Positions 1-12,800 are shown, numbered from the stretch's first letter. The stretch is DNA of 64,000 nucleotides from Membranipora membranacea (GCA_914767715.1 OU612073.1:24800001-24864000), one strand, 5' to 3'. Notes: a model not told the origin generated them from the letters alone. Program-made: numbers and translations.

Positions 1-3000
1 CTATGTAAGTGGAAAGTAGGCTCACAACTGTAACAAAAATGCATGGGGCTATCATGAGATTTAAGGACCTGTATTGTGGAGGAGTGGACTGGTATGGTAT
101 AAGACAATTGCGACCTAATATCTAAGTCTAAGTCATCATTGCGGAGAGGATTACCCCTCTTGAATACAGGTACAGGGACCCATGGTATTCAAGCCGCACC
201 CTATACCGTTGCCCACCGGAATTCCGGCTACTCTTATTATCAAAGAGGGGGATCTTTTTACTGCATGTGGGGCGTGCAAACACACAGTGGACCTCCGATA
301 TTTTTAGTCCCGTTCCGCAAGGACCTGGCTAGGATGAATGGCACACCAGTACCAAATCAAAGATGACTGCCGGACCTCACAGATCACAAGTCCACACCCT
401 TGACCATCAGACCACTCCTGACCTAATATATTATGTTGTTCAACACCCGACATGTATGACAAATTTATTATACACTCTCTGACACCCCCGGAGTGATCAG
501 AGTGAGACATCCTTTGAACAGAGACTGATTGATTGACAATTCTGATTCCATTGTAGATTGACGACGCTTTGGGTTACTTACATTCCTCGACTTGTCCGAA
601 GTAGACTATCCCCGCTGGATTCACTTTAGTCCTGAGATCGACCACAGTGTTTGTTTTATCCATCTCTAAGTTTATTTCTATACGCCTCGTTACACAAATC
701 CCATTCAGCTTAGCGTAGTGTTCTATTCGATCTGCTCCAGCCCTCCCATAGTTATCATCTGAGTGTATGAGAGTTATGATTGGCCAGTCGAGACAGCTGG
801 CCAATTGGAGGATGATCTACAGCAAAGTATTTATTCATTGGTTGCTTGGTTATCGCACTTAAACCACTGCTGCCACAGCTGGGCTCTGCTCAGCATGGCC
901 ACCAGTAAAACATCTAAATAGAGAGTTGTGGCATCAAAACATCTAGCCAGTAGCTTTGCATGGAGTCATATGAGCCCTCATAATGTAGGGATTATCTTCT
1001 TCCCCAGCCATCCACCATTAGTGATGACAAAAGTTGACCCTGACCAATCAGGTGCCTTTAAAATCTAGCTGAGATCCAACACTAATAAAAATGTTGGATC
1101 TCAGCTACATTACAAAAGTTAATGCAGTTCTGAATGGGCACTTAAAACTGTTGCTGGCGATCAGTTCTGTAAGACATGTTGTGGAACATGTCCCACAGCG
1201 CTCAAAGCGTCTATAGCATTGTTCTCAAATACAATACAACATTTTATACAGCCTATATCGTTAAAAATCCATTGTTCTTTAGTGCTGTATGATATGTCCC
1301 ACAAAATTTATTTATTTATTTATAGAGGTTTTCTTAGAAGTGTACAGATATCAAAAAGAATTCTATTATAGGTAACTTATTGACCTCTGAAAACAGCAAA
1401 AAAAACATATTAAGCTTACTACCAAAGTTAAGCACAGAGTTAATTATGATTAATGACATGTGGCATTACACTGGTTATGAGGTAAAAAAAAGTATTGAAG
1501 AATAATAAGATCGGATAATAGTGTTGCAGTTAGTATGGGAGCTGATTAGCCGAAGAATTTACGGTTTGGAAAATAAAAAATATACGAAAGAATGCTAAAG
1601 ATATAAATCTATGAGTTTACTGTATCATGTTCCTGTTCAATCATAAGTCAGATGAGTTTTAGCTGATTTATCTTTAAGTGTATATTGGTGAAGTAAGTTT
1701 AAAAGGGCTGATTTTCCAAAATTTGTTTGAAATGAGGGTTTAAATAATAGTGCAGATGCTTCTCAGACAACGCTGATGCTTTCGGGACTTTTGAACGAGA
1801 TTAAGGATATGCTTAGAAGCTTTGTTTTTTGCAACTTTTTATGTGTAAAATTATGAAATAGGTATTGTCTCCTACTTAGTAGTGTGGGAAAATTTAAAAG
1901 CAATCTAGTCAGTTGTGACAGAAAATTTCTTGGGAGCAGATACAATAATTCTGATTGCTCTATTTTGAACTTTCTCAATTGTTCCAGTGACCTTTTGTGT
2001 AGTATCTAGGTAAATTGCTGAGCAATATTCTAATATTGGTCGGACAATGCTTTTATAAGTTTTAAGGGATTCTTCAACATTCATGTATTTTTTTAAGTTT
2101 AGAAATAAGACTAGTTTGTTTGCTCTAGTTGCAACATCAGTAGCATGGGTATGAAATGTGAGGTTTGTGTCGAGAGCAACTTCCAGAACATTGATTGATA
2201 GCTGTGATTCAATTTTTGTGTTTTGAAAACTCAAGTGGTAATAATCTTTTAGATTCCTGTTTGAGAAGATACAAAATTGCGTTTTCTGAACGTTGAGTTT
2301 TAGGAGATGACTGCTATACCATTGAGATGCATCTTCCAATAAAGTATTGGATTTTTCTAGAACCTCTGGTATAGTTGTTGCCTCACAGAATAACAAAGTG
2401 TCGTCTGCGTAAGCAAATGAGTTTTTAAAAGACACTAACAATCCATTGATAGCAAGGTTGAAAAGGATGGGGCCAAGAATGGAGCCTTGTGGGACTCTGC
2501 ATGTTATTGGTAGTGAATTTGATTTTGACTCTCCGACTTTCATGATTTGGGATCTGCTGGTGAGGTATGATTCTAAGAGCATTACTGAGGAGGGTGAGAA
2601 TTGCCTTTTGCCTAGGGTGTGCAAGAGGAGTTTGTGGTTAACAGTGTCAAAGGCTTTTCTGACGTCTAGGGATATGGCTCCAATGTAGCAGGGAGCAGTC
2701 TGATCCTGTTTAGTTTTCCATTCTTGTAGCACAAAAAAACAGCATTTGTTCAGTAGAGTGATTTTGTCTGAAGCCAAATTGTTTGTCCAATGAACTCCCT
2801 CTTCCTCGAAGAGGGAGTTCATTGGTTTGTCTGAGAACAGATTGCGTTTTTCAGTGAACAGCATCATCTGCTTCTTCATATCAGATTCGAATATTTTGGA
2901 TAATATTGGGAGGGAGGAGATCGGCCGATAGTTTGATGGGTCATTTTTATCACCTTTCTTGAAAATTACAGGACTGGACTTTTCTGTAATGTAGATTTTA

Positions 3001-4936
3001 AAGGCACCTTAATGGTCAGGGTCAACTTTTGTCATCACTAATGGTGGATTGCTGGGGAAGAAGATACTCCCTACATTTTGAGAGCTCATAATTATAACTC
3101 CATGCAAAGCTACTGGCTAGATGTTTGGATGCCAGAACTCTCCATTTAATTTTTTGACTGGCTGCTCTGCTGGGCAAAGCCCAGCTGTGTCAGTAGTGGT
3201 TTAAGAAAGGCTATCTTGACTTGGTTGGTTATACAGAGGATCATTTGGAGCACTGGAATATGCTGACATGCTATCGTTGTTTGTTTACACCACACCTATA
3301 ATGAGCTATAGGTCTGTAGTTACATAACACTACTTGACATTGTGATGAGTGGTCTATGATGCTTACCTGAACTTGTAGATCATCTGATGGTATGGTCCTG
3401 TAGAACGTGCTGTACTTAGATCGATCACCAAGATCAGTTAGAGAGGCAGTCGGTGAAATCAGAGGTATGTTTGTCTCATTCAGAAACTCGGCAACTTCTA
3501 CAGCATTACTGCTACGGGACGGGCCGATCAGACCTAAAATAAACACTAGGAAAGGTGAGAGGAAGGTTAAAGGTTCGGGTACTTTCATTGAAAATTGGGA
3601 TCAGCCTATCAGATATAACGCATATAGAATGATGAGTAAATATGGCATAGAAATGGCATATGTTGAGACATAACAAAGGCAGAACAATCACACATTGCCG
3701 CGGAATTAATTCAAAAACAGTTCTAAATGGAATTGCCTAGATTAGCTCCCTAATCCATCTTGTACTGATACCAAAGTCAAATTAACCTGGCCTAAATATA
3801 ATAAAGTGAAACTGGCCAACAAGGTGGCTTTGGTGTCTGTAAACAAAACCTCGGCTGGATGCATGTATGGCCCAAATTATCACACAATAGACTGTCTTCT
3901 GCTATTTGGTCACTAATCGACCACAACTATGGGTGCGCTTTGTGAAATCACATCCCAATGCAACTCCTTTCCCTGTGGCAAGAATATCACTATCATTATG
4001 GACAATAGGCACAGAAATCTTGACATTCTGCGCTGCTAGGGCATGATAGTATCTCAGACAAAGTTAAATACCGATCCCACTCACAACAAAACAACTGAAA
4101 CCCAGTGATTATAGCCCTCAAAATATCCTATCCATCCCAGCAGATGGACTAGAAACTACTTGTGTAATATATTATTATGAAGACAAATTGTAATTATCAA
4201 GATTCTTGCTGCCAAAGCTGTAAATAACCCACCTAGCAATAGAGATTTGTCTTTCCAGTCTTCCTCATCTAATGTCAAACAGAGCTTCTTATCTATCCAC
4301 ACACCTTGAGCTATACTTGAGCCTGCCTGTCTAACAGCAAGGGACTTGTTGTTGCATATGTCAAGAAACTGTACACCTACAAAAAAAGGTATAATTCTCA
4401 GTGTAAAATATAAACCAATGAAATGAATATACAATTCAGGACATATGAAGCACCTCACTAGAATATCACAGTAATATTAAATGGTTTAAGTTAAATGTGG
4501 TTGCAAAATTGTTTGCAATGCAATAGATGGCATTGATGACTCGAGTAACTTGCCGTATGTGATGCCGGGGACTGTGATTGTGTTGAGATTGCCAGCGTTA
4601 GCTTCCTCTATGAGCCATTCTACAGCTAGTGCTCCTGACAAGAGGGATAAGTCCTGCCCATCGCAAGATGCAGTTGTGCTCATCTCAAGAAGTATGTTAA
4701 TATGAACAAGGTTACTGCTATCTCCTGAAATCAAAATCTTTCATTGGGAAACTGTAAAGTCTTATTTATTCTTATAATGGATTCTCCCACACTTTTTTTC
4801 GTTGACAAAAGAGTTTTCTGCTAAAGTAAATGTTAATTGTTACTGTACCTGAGCATTGTTTCTGTGGGTAGTTAGATACCGAGAACCCCGCTGTGACAAG
4901 CGTGAGAATTAGCAGAGCAGAAGTATGCGAGCTCAT
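1..4936 (-). CDS. Venus-flytrap receptor gene A (5' part, runs off window)
   Basis: Partial gene on the minus strand. Exons in reading order: 4936-4849, 4724-4554, 4376-4233, 3533-3367, 816-582, and 27 to beyond base 1. Exon 1 encodes a signal peptide (start MSSHTSALLILTLVTAG). Exons 2-5 encode the first half of a family C receptor VFT (ANF_receptor) module. Signs of this are the 'ALAVEWLIEEANAG' opening helix, the 'IPLISP..SLTDLGDRSKY..FYRTIPSDD' stretch that matches the mGluR/CaSR ligand-cleft segment, and 'HSDDNYGRAGAD' of lobe 2. Exon order, phases (1,1,1,0,1) and sizes match the complete paralogue at 9888-19835, exons 3-5 being identical in length. The exon 2 donor reads GCAAGT, so intron 2 appears to be a GC-AG intron. 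Exon 6 starts after a clean TTGTTACAG acceptor, and only 27 bases are present. Presumed product: extracellular ligand-binding receptor at the cell surface. Ligand unknown. Confidence 0.85.
1066..1107. repeat. Perfect hairpin inserted in the left inverted-repeat arm
   Basis: Arms of 15 bp (1066-1080 and 1093-1107, 'tagctgagatccaac' and its complement) are separated by 12 nt. Without about 40 nt of this palindrome the left arm would read straight through like the right arm (…aaatcta|cattac…). This marks it as an insertion. Confidence 0.8.
1763..2995 (-). pseudogene. Non-LTR retrotransposon reverse transcriptase, 5'-truncated and frameshifted (CR1/Jockey-like)
   Basis: Reading on the minus strand from about 2990, the frame gives 'PVIFKKGDKNDPSNYRPIS', then 'DVRKAFDTVNH' (RT motif A), 'VPQGSILGPILFNL' (motif B) and 'YADDTLLF' (catalytic YADD box). 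It continues to the thumb-like 'LEYCSAIYLDTT…IEKVQNRAIRII', characteristic of CR1/Jockey-clade LINEs. The main frame stops at 1905 and the sequence appears to continue in another frame to about 1763, so it is broken. No endonuclease domain or 5' part is present. A 17-bp-arm hairpin (2787-2825) sits inside the coding frame. The copy lies in intron 4 of receptor gene A, in the same orientation as the gene. Confidence 0.85.
2787..2825. repeat. 17-bp-arm perfect hairpin inside the LINE reading frame
   Basis: Arm 'ccaatgaactccctctt' (2787-2803), loop of 5 nt, complementary arm (2809-2825). The short sequence 'gtttgtc' lies on both sides. The encoded residues (MNSLFEEEGVHW) replace what is normally a conserved 'QFGFRKG'-like RT segment, so this is probably an insertion or templated palindrome. 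Confidence 0.75.
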
Positions 4937-7795
4937 GACTTCTCAGGTCTAGTGCAGTCTGCCTAATATTTTGGCATCGCTTATAAGAAACTGGTATCTA
5001 AAATGTTTTATAGGACAATGAATTGTTCGATGCAGGGGGAATGCATTACATTGACATTTTCTTTCTATTATCCCAACATCACACTGCTCTTTTGTTCAAC
5101 ATCAAATAGACACATAACATATGCAAATAAATATCATTATATCTATTTGTAGAGGTAAAGCAGCAAAGAGGAAGTTAAAGCACAAGGGCTGACGGCTGAC
5201 GGCAGGCAATGGAATCTCATTATAGATGTGAGGACGGCGGGAGAAGCTGATAATAGTTCACAGCTGTGTGGCACCGTACTTTGTGGCACTCGACACAACC
5301 CAACTTGATAGTGGTTATAGTTGAATGATCAGCTGGAATCAAGAAAGTTAAAATTCCTCAAACAAATTTGGAAGGAGATATATATTCTATGACACAAGAC
5401 AGAATGCATGTTACTTACTTAGAGAATCAAATCAGCTGCAATTCTGAATGTGAACTATGACTTGATTATGACATGGCTATTTTTTACCTCACATGAGAGG
5501 GAATTAGGCATATAATAACCTCATCCTGAGTAATATTTGTTGTATTCAATGTTAGCTTAGTGAAGCCTTCTATTTATTTACATTTTCAGTAGTCAAGTTT
5601 TTAAAGCTAAACACTTAACATCAGGCAATTTGATTCTATACTGATCGTAATCAGATCGTATTTGATTGAACAGTAAGACAGGGGTATGAGAGAAGTATCA
5701 AAGTTGTCAGGGTGAGCAATAAACTGATGTAATATGATGTGATGTCAAATATTTAGCATTTTTAGTAAATCTTTCTCAATCAAAGAATGTAAAGATTTAA
5801 CCTTTCTGGTTGCATATTTTTTTTAATGTTAAAACGACCTTGTAACCAATTATGAGAAAATTGTGCTAGATTATGCTGTTTTTAGGTTGTTACTACTACC
5901 AAACTATTCAAGTGAAATCTTATACTGAAGGCTGCTGCTGCTGGAAGCTCCTAAATTGAACTGTTTTCTTGGGTCACCATGAGCTGTTATATTATATAAA
6001 TTATTATGTTTGATAAAATTATCAGAATACATGGGATGGAATCATACGATGTACTATATTTCATCAATATTCTAATAGGCCAGGTATGTGCAAAGTTGAA
6101 AAAATAAGACGATAATGGGACAACTCCTAGTCTCATGACACCCCCACAAACAAATGAAACAGAATGAGGCTAATTGTATCTGCTAACTAGAAATATATGA
6201 AGATGAACAATTTATCTTAGTCACCAGACCACTGTGATCTCAACAAGTAATTTTGTTCCATAACTGAAACTTAAATACAAAAATACAATCGGTAAAGCGG
6301 ATAGATGTGACAATATGTATATATATCTTCCTCAAACTTGATCTGCTTCTATAGAAGCCATCTCAGGTAAGAATGTCTTCTGGGCTAAGCACAAGCCTTT
6401 GCAATGATTTAACAAATAATTGAATCTAAATGTTTTATGGTATACATCTCCAGTAGAACCCTGGCCCCTACTCACCAATCACCATTCTAATTCAGTTATT
6501 TTTGTCTTACAAATTTTGCTCCTATCCTGAAACCCGCAAAGCCCTTACAATCAAGAAGGGTTGCAGCAGAACAAGGGGGTACGCTGATCGGGGAATATTT
6601 GAGGAATCATAATACTCAGTGAAAATGTATTCATTGTCCGCAATCCAGGTTTTTTGTTTATTACTCTATCAATTTTGATCGGATTTCTAGTTTGAAAATT
6701 GCTTTACGATCAGCAGCATCTTGTTATCAACTTGATGTTATTTCTTCTTCAAAAAATTGTTTTGTCTCAAATTAGTATCAAACTGTTTACGACAAGCTGC
6801 TAAATCTATAATAACTTTCAAACTCAAATTCGATTAAAATTGATCAAGTTAATGAACACAAAACCTTGATTGTGGACATTAAATAAATGATAGCATCATT
6901 GCTTCTACACATTCCAATGTCGCTGCGTTGCCCACAATTAAAAGCCTCAATGCTGATTCTCCATATAGTGTCCTGTCTAGGTTTATTATCAAGTCTGTGG
7001 GTGACGCTTACTTTGATGTAAGACAAGGCAACTCCGAAGTATCACTGTTGACTCAAATAGTTTATTTATTTAGCACCTCAAACAGAAACACTCTATAAAA
7101 TATCTAAGCTGAGAACAAGATAAATACTTCGGTTGTTTAGACATGGGAGCTAAACGCTCCAAATCAATCAAAATTAGAGGGCTTAGTTTTAGTGTTACTG
7201 TTTTCCTATAATTCTACACATCAAGTAGAAAGGATGACGTGTATGCGGAGATTGATAGAGAAATTGAGCAACCCATTAAACTACATGCACTGGCCTGTTT
7301 GATGTGGCAGTAATTACTTCAACTTTTGTGTACTTCTCCCATCGCCCACGGCAGACAAGGTAAGCCAATGTCACGACATGACTACGGCACCCTTTCCCCA
7401 CCTGCTAAGGGCGGATCCAGATCCAACCGAGTGCGAGTCTCCTGTTCACAAATCTGCTTGGATACTATCAATCAACGTAATTTTATGTGTATTCTTTTGT
7501 TGCAGTATCTGTGGAGAAGCTGTCTTAAAAATGATCATTTCATAATGATTTCTTTCTTCATCACTTTTAAATACTTCATTATGTGCAGTTTGATTTTGTT
7601 TACTGCAAGAGGTCAATTAACATCCCTTATTATTTCCTGATTTGGGATCATCAATGTATGGGACAACTTGAGCAGCAATCAGCCTCCATGTAACAAAGCA
7701 ACTTATAAACAGCTCCGCTCACAAACTGCAGGGTGGTCAATTGCCTTATTGGTACAAGGTAAAATAAAGTCATACTTTCTGATTCCAATTTACCA
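4937..7795. other. Intergenic region between receptor genes A and B, upstream part
   Basis: No gene was recognised on either strand. The sequence is AT-rich with short open frames only. A TATAA-like motif reads on the minus strand near 4980-4986, about 45 nt upstream of the gene A start codon, and could be its core promoter. A short open frame at 6844-7026 (minus) has no recognisable family. Confidence 0.4.
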
Positions 7796-7799
7796 GACA

Positions 7800-8568
7800 C
7801 AAAGTAGATATCAGTCCCCTTCTTTTTTCAATATATGTACAGTATATGCCTAAGCCTAGCTCTGGTAACTTTCATCAGATTAAATATGCTGACGACACAG
7901 TATTGATTGAGCTTTTGTCGAGAAGTGATGTTTCATGTATGGGTAATGCTGCCCAAGATTTGGCTGGTTGGTGTCATGATAATGATCTATTTTTGAATGT
8001 GTCAAAGACAAAGGAGCTTGTATTGTGCAATCTTAGAGACAATCCTGTACATGATAGCTTAGTTATCAATGGTAATAATGTAGAGCAGGTTGACAGTTTT
8101 AAATACTTAGACACTATTATTGACAAAAAGCTTAAGTTCCAAGAATATTCCATCGAAGTCATCAAGAAAGCCCGCAAGAGACTTTACATCATGAAGAAGC
8201 TGTATTCAATGCATATAGCTGTGCCTCTTAGAATGCAATGCTATACTACTTTTATTGAATGTATATTTTTGTACCACCTTAGCACTCTATATGGCCACTT
8301 ATCCTCGTCATCTAGGAAATCGCTCAATAAAGTTATAAGCCTCGCAGGCTATCTAGGTAGCTGCAAGTTTGACCCCATCGAGGCAATATACGAAAGAGTG
8401 ATGAGAACAAGATGCCTCAGACTCGTAGTTACTGACCACGGTGACCCAGTATTTACATTCGATAAACTTCCGTCTGGTCGATACAGAGCAATCAAAGCGA
8501 GGGTAAACATACGAACTGACTGTTCCCGATCCCTCTGTGTGCGGAAGTTAAATAGTATACTTTTTTAG
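7800..8568 (+). pseudogene. LINE reverse transcriptase 3' half (L2/Rex1-like), degenerate
   Basis: The plus-strand frame opens at the catalytic 'IKYADDTVLIELLSR' box. It runs through 'DSFKYLDTIIDKKLKF' and 'IKKARKRLYIMKKL' to the characteristic 3' end 'FDKLPSGRYRAIKARVNIRTDC…LNSILF' and a stop at 8568, followed by a T-rich tail. Motif B just upstream ('QSPSFFNIC') is in a different frame, so at least one frameshift separates the pieces. The 5' portion, including any endonuclease, was not found. The second, more decayed copy at 28028-28528 ends in the same way (LPSG…LNKSLF), which defines one family. Confidence 0.8.
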
Positions 8569-9887
8569 CCAACTAGTGATAATTCTTACTGTTTATTTAT
8601 TTTTTTTCAATTTTTACAACCAACCAGACCAAAACTTTTTTATGTTTACACCATAACTTTTATTGCTCAGCGAAAACAAAATATTTCTCAAACATGAGAC
8701 TGTAATAAACGATGAATGGTTTTCATGAAATGCCTTGCCAAGGATTTGGATCAGAGATGACATTGTCATACTTTGCTGTAAACTGATATCCTTTCCTAAG
8801 TTCATTTTTCAAACCAAATATTTTTCTCAGGTCCTGCCTTACTCTAACTAACCTACATATTTTGATCTAATGGTAAGTACAATATTTAAGAAATGATAAA
8901 ATAAATGCTCTAAAATGATAAAATTAAGTTATTATCGATGGTTTATATGTATATGTCCAATACTTCCAACCTGAGTGACCGCTGAGTTTTCTACTGCAGT
9001 TAGATTTTGTTGATTAACTTGGTTTAGAATTGAATTTGGTTTAGTGTTGTATTTTTTTTCTATGGTCTGTATACATGAAAGTTTTTTTACTTTTTTTATT
9101 AAAAAAAAGGTTTTTTCCAATTACCAGAACCGTAAAACAGTCAGAAATCATTATGAGAACATTCATACCCAAACTTTTAAACAAAGAAAACTAGGAACAA
9201 GCATTAACATAATATTATAGTAATAGAGTACAGTTGCATTTCAACACTGATATAGTATAAAAAGCATTTATCCATATGTGTCGCAGAAAGATAGTGCAAA
9301 CAAGGATGACAATAAGACTCTTCAGTTTATATTTTGACACTTGAGGTATATGGAAGGAAATAACACTATGAAGGCTTCACAATCAATCGATGATGATAAG
9401 TCTGGTAGAGGCATTATCAGATAAATCACTAAAATATAAAATGTTTAATAAATGTTGAAACGATCCAATTAAAACTTTCCTACTCATTAAGGAGATGATC
9501 CAGATGCTTCTGTATGGCACTTGATGAGTAAGTATTTAAAATGAAGAGCTGGTTTAAGCATAGCAAGGATTGTTTATGATACGCTAGTGTCCTACAAGAG
9601 TGTCAGAGTTACCTTCCCACCCATATGGGGAAGTGTTGATGACAATCAGTTATATATCGACACGATATTATATTTAGTTATGATTGGCAGGGGCTGTGTG
9701 TAATTAATTATATTGCGGAAAGATGAAGTCGAAGAATTATTTTATACACAGGAGGGGACATTATGAGAAGCAAGCAGTTTGAATGGTTACAGTAGATTTT
9801 ATAAATTGTAACATGGTAGCAATCAGCAAGCTAGTTAACGAAGTGCATTAACCAGGATAACTCCGTTGTTTGAGGATGTTGGTGAAT
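8569..9887. other. Intergenic region downstream of receptor gene B
   Basis: AT-rich, with T and A homopolymers (about 9050-9115) and no recognisable coding sequence. It should hold the 3' UTR and polyadenylation region of gene B. I saw no convincing AATAAA on the minus strand close to the stop. Confidence 0.4.
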
Positions 9888-12800
9888 TCAGTATCTTTGC
9901 CGAGGCGCAGGTGATGGGACTCTGCACAGGTCTGAGTCAAGGCTTTGTCTCCCTAAGCTCTGTTCATGTTCATGTTCATGTTCATGTTCATGTTCATGTA
10001 CTGGACCTGAGAAAAAAATGGCATGGCAATGAGATAACAAGTATTGGGATAAACTTGTGCACAAGCATATTCTCTGCCCAACCACTTCATTTAAAAACAG
10101 CATATTAATTTATGCCCTGATCTACATATATTATAATACATAATTTCGAATAGTGCAATAATTCAAAGGATCTACCTGCCAAACATGATATTTAATTGAA
10201 TTTTTTCTGAGATAGACTCGCTGATAGTGGCCATCTATATAGCACCAGTTAAGAATAAAAGTAACATTTTTCCTTTCCTATAATTCTAAAGATTGTGAGA
10301 AAAATATTCGTGCGTTTGTAACCTATAGTGACGATCAAGACCGTAATTGGCATACAGGGACCGTATCATATAATAGATGTTCTCAACAAAATCGACAAAC
10401 AAATTAACAGCCTAACCAAAAGATTGTTAGAATATTCGCTGAACAATGTAAGTTAGTGAAAGGGAGGTGAGAGGGTAATTTTTGCATTTATTTTGTATTA
10501 ACAGCCTCTCAATGAAATGGTGGGCTATCAGTGGCATTTGCACATATGTCCAAGTTAGGCCAAGTTAACAGCTCACTTTCCTTAGTTGGTGGCGAGAGGG
10601 CAACTTCTTAGAGTTGAGAATGACAATTACAACACATGAATAAGCTTTTACCAAGTATGGCCAGAACAGAACAATGGTCCTGAATGCATTGGAAGATGTA
10701 CAGTAACTTTGATACATAGGGAAACAAAGGTTGCAAAAAAGGGGACAATGACTATATTCATTTGATATCAAATTTCAATCTATAGACTTACCTCTTTGTG
10801 AGATAAATGTGAATGGTTCCATCCTGTGCATGTTATTATTACTCTCCTGACTACCACCAGTGCTCTGAGTGACACTCTCTTCTTTTGGATCTGTAGAATG
10901 CTCATTGTCCCTACTGATATCACCTACAGATTTTATGAGTAAAACAGTTGAATGAATGAGTTGAATGTCAATGTTTTGTGCTAATGTAGACAAAAGTGCG
11001 ATGAAAATATGTTGTATGTATCAAACTCAACACAGAATGAATTAAGAGGGAGATGCATTTCAAGCAAGATATCCCTGCCACTTTGCTCAAAACCATCAAT
11101 TAGACAAATACATTCTGCAATCATTCACGATTTTGGAACGACACCCCCAGGTCTTGCAAATTTGATTAGAACTAGAGGAAATAATATTTTAGAAAGTTTT
11201 AATTGAAAGCCTCCCCCCCCCCCCTTCCTACCCCCTTCCCTAGTGGTGCCTATATTTGAGAGTCCTCCTCTTCATTGAAATAATTATTGTCGATAAAAGT
11301 TGACAACTCATTTTGAACTTTAGAAACTGGATCTCCATGACAAACAAGAGTTATTATTAACCTACCATCAGGTTCAATTCTGACTTTTAATGCTCTACCA
11401 TTTCGTCCTGAAAAAAAAATTCAGAGTAAATCCAGTCAAACAAATGTGCAGTGATGATGAAAGCCCTGGAAGGTTTGAATCATTAAAGGCTACATAAAGA
11501 CCAAAGCAATTTAAAGTCCGGCAGCCAGTGTCTGCAGTAGTTATGCAATATCTTTATGCCAAATAATTCATAGCACCCAGTAAAAGTCATGTTTAATTTT
11601 TAGGAATTTTCTCCCCTTCTCACCAATGCAATATTAAGACCTAGTGCTGCCAGCAAAATAAGCTTTAAATTACCATAAGTTAAAATTAAACATATCATTT
11701 TCATTGTCAGGAGAGAGTGTACAATAGTAGAGATCTTCATTCATCATGAACCTTTAAAGTTTTCTAAAGTAGATAGAAGTGGTAGCTTATAAGGCTGGTG
11801 CAGCAAGAACTAAGCATTGAGATCTCGTAGATGGGAAGGGGGGACAGATTCAAACAACATACATCATTTCCATACTATGAATTTATTCAATGTTAAAAGA
11901 GAATTGCATAAATAATGCATAACTAGCTGCCAGACTGCCTTGGTCTTTCTGTAGATCTTAAGTTATCCAAAAAAAATGTATAATATTAATAAGCAATCTA
12001 CTAGAAGTTAATGGACCAGATTGATTTGCAAATGTATGGAGTTGAATGTTTCGAGTTACAGTTTGTCATATGTTGCCTCACCTGGCAGCATGGTGTAGTA
12101 AGCGTAATGTCCTACTGCTGGAGTAAATACGAGAAGTATAACAAGTGTTACTGTACTGATCCAAAAGTTGGCTGTACTGTAATCAAGAGCTTTCTTTATA
12201 TTTTCCAAATCAGACAGATTTGAGAAGCTCGGTAACTGCTCCTGTTGGCTGCTGATAGTGACCTCCACATTTTGTGGACATTTAGGGTGGGGAATTTGAG
12301 TCATGAGGGCTTCTTGACCTCCAGGGAAGTATTTTGGCTGTCTGCCCTCTCTAAGTGACACTTCTCCCTCAAAAACTTCATATATTAGCTCATATTCTGG
12401 AGCCTTCACATCAATGTTAGAGACCTCATAGTTTGCCCGGCCGTCACCTTTTCCATCAAATGGGGACATATTACGAGATGGATTAGGATCAACAGCAGTT
12501 ACGACCTGGTCAGGAATTTCTGTACGTAGCAACCTATCACGAAATTCTATTTTTGAAGTATTTGTGAATATATTTTCGCAGTATTTGGAGAAGCATTTGC
12601 CTTCAGTCAATGAATCATATATGGCGTAACCTATCGAATAAACTGCCATCACCATCCTCTTTGCATATACTTCTTCAAAATCAAATGTCCATCTTCCTGT
12701 GCAACCTGCTGAGGAAGAAACTAGGTTACATTCACTCGAACAACTCGATTTGCGCACGGTGTCATATTTACCCTTCACAGAACAGTTGAAGTTATCCTGC

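Larger units (their letters stand above)
839..3230. repeat. ~230-bp inverted repeats flanking a LINE fragment, in intron 4 of receptor gene A
   Basis: The stretch 839-1067 is repeated in inverted orientation at about 2999-3230 with high but imperfect identity. Shared landmarks include 'ttaaaccact', 'acatctagccagtagctttg' and 'caccattagtgatgacaaaa'. The enclosed 1.9 kb carries a broken reverse transcriptase. The left arm has an extra ~40-nt palindrome at its inner edge (1066-1107) that the right arm lacks. The whole unit looks like a foldback or TIR element, or two inverted insertions of one short repeat around a LINE. I cannot assign it to a superfamily. Confidence 0.75.

Noticed and set aside
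28-55. Start codon at 55 for a small gene at the left edge
   Set aside because: The same sequence in gene B is intron plus acceptor. Here TTGTTACAG also precedes exon 6.
10565-10771. Minus-strand hydrophobic frame as a transmembrane exon of receptor B
   Set aside because: No acceptor in the right phase gives an open frame. The phase-matched path runs from exon 9 to the exon at 10006.
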